A stretch of DNA of 5,896 bases from Gammaproteobacteria bacterium (GTDB lineage: Bacteria; Pseudomonadota; Gammaproteobacteria; Pseudomonadales; Azotimanducaceae). The position numbers and the translations under genes are program-made. The stretch's first letter is position 1. Each line of letters opens with the position of its first letter. Shown here one piece after another: positions 5,882-5,896 of this stretch. The DNA lies in NCBI GenBank assembly GCA_002690405.1, contig NZEI01000023.1, positions 40,140 to 46,035 on the forward strand, written 5' to 3'. The notes beneath the pieces are model-generated. The model was not told where the DNA came from and did not search any database. It saw nothing but the letters and a program-made list of their open reading frames with translations.

Positions 5882-5896
5882 GTCGGCGCCCAACAT

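Larger units (their letters stand above)
5794..5896. other. Non-coding region after ftsZ
   Basis: No convincing reading frame is present on either strand in the 103 nt that end the window. lpxC commonly follows ftsZ in gammaproteobacteria, but its coding start is not visible here. The stretch holds a 13-nt palindrome, a possible promoter, a weak potential hairpin (GGTTGC 5834-5839 with GCGACC 5853-5858, one G-U pair, 13-nt loop), an anti-Shine-Dalgarno-like TCACCTCCT (5864-5872) and the right arm of the inverted repeat that reaches back to the ftsZ ribosome binding site. No hairpin followed by a T-run is seen, so I do not call an intrinsic terminator. Confidence 0.6.

Overview
This window is a stretch of a division and cell wall (dcw) cluster, with every gene on the + strand. 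It runs from the last codons of murD through ftsW, murC, ftsQ, ftsA and ftsZ, and ends in a short non-coding region. The proteins look gammaproteobacterial. MurC, FtsA and FtsZ resemble Pseudomonas and E. coli proteins along their whole length, FtsZ ends in the typical DIPAFLRRQAD tail, and the order ftsQ-ftsA-ftsZ is the usual one. Base composition is moderate. I cannot place it to genus from sequence alone.

Layout: murD 3' end (1-99); ftsW (108-1223); murC (1216-2634, overlapping ftsW by 8 nt); ftsQ (2627-3397, overlapping murC by 8 nt); ftsA (3400-4629, 2 nt after ftsQ); ftsZ (4642-5793, 12 nt after ftsA, with the best ribosome binding site in the window); then 103 nt without a gene. The spacing implies one co-transcribed, translationally coupled operon. 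No insertion sequence, RNA gene or CRISPR array is visible.

The genes work together. MurD and MurC add D-Glu and L-Ala to UDP-MurNAc in the cytoplasm. FtsW polymerises the finished lipid II into septal glycan. FtsQ links the periplasmic and cytoplasmic parts of the divisome. FtsA tethers FtsZ to the membrane, and FtsZ forms the Z-ring.

No wholly new system is evident; this is a core housekeeping locus. It does depart from the textbook in several ways. murG is absent between ftsW and murC, and ddl (and murB) is absent between murC and ftsQ; both joins are tight 8-nt GTG overlaps. FtsZ lacks two residues in the conserved nucleotide-contacting loop after FxFE. A perfect 14-nt inverted repeat pairs the ftsZ ribosome binding site with the region just downstream of ftsZ, where the sequence also contains a copy of the 16S anti-Shine-Dalgarno core.
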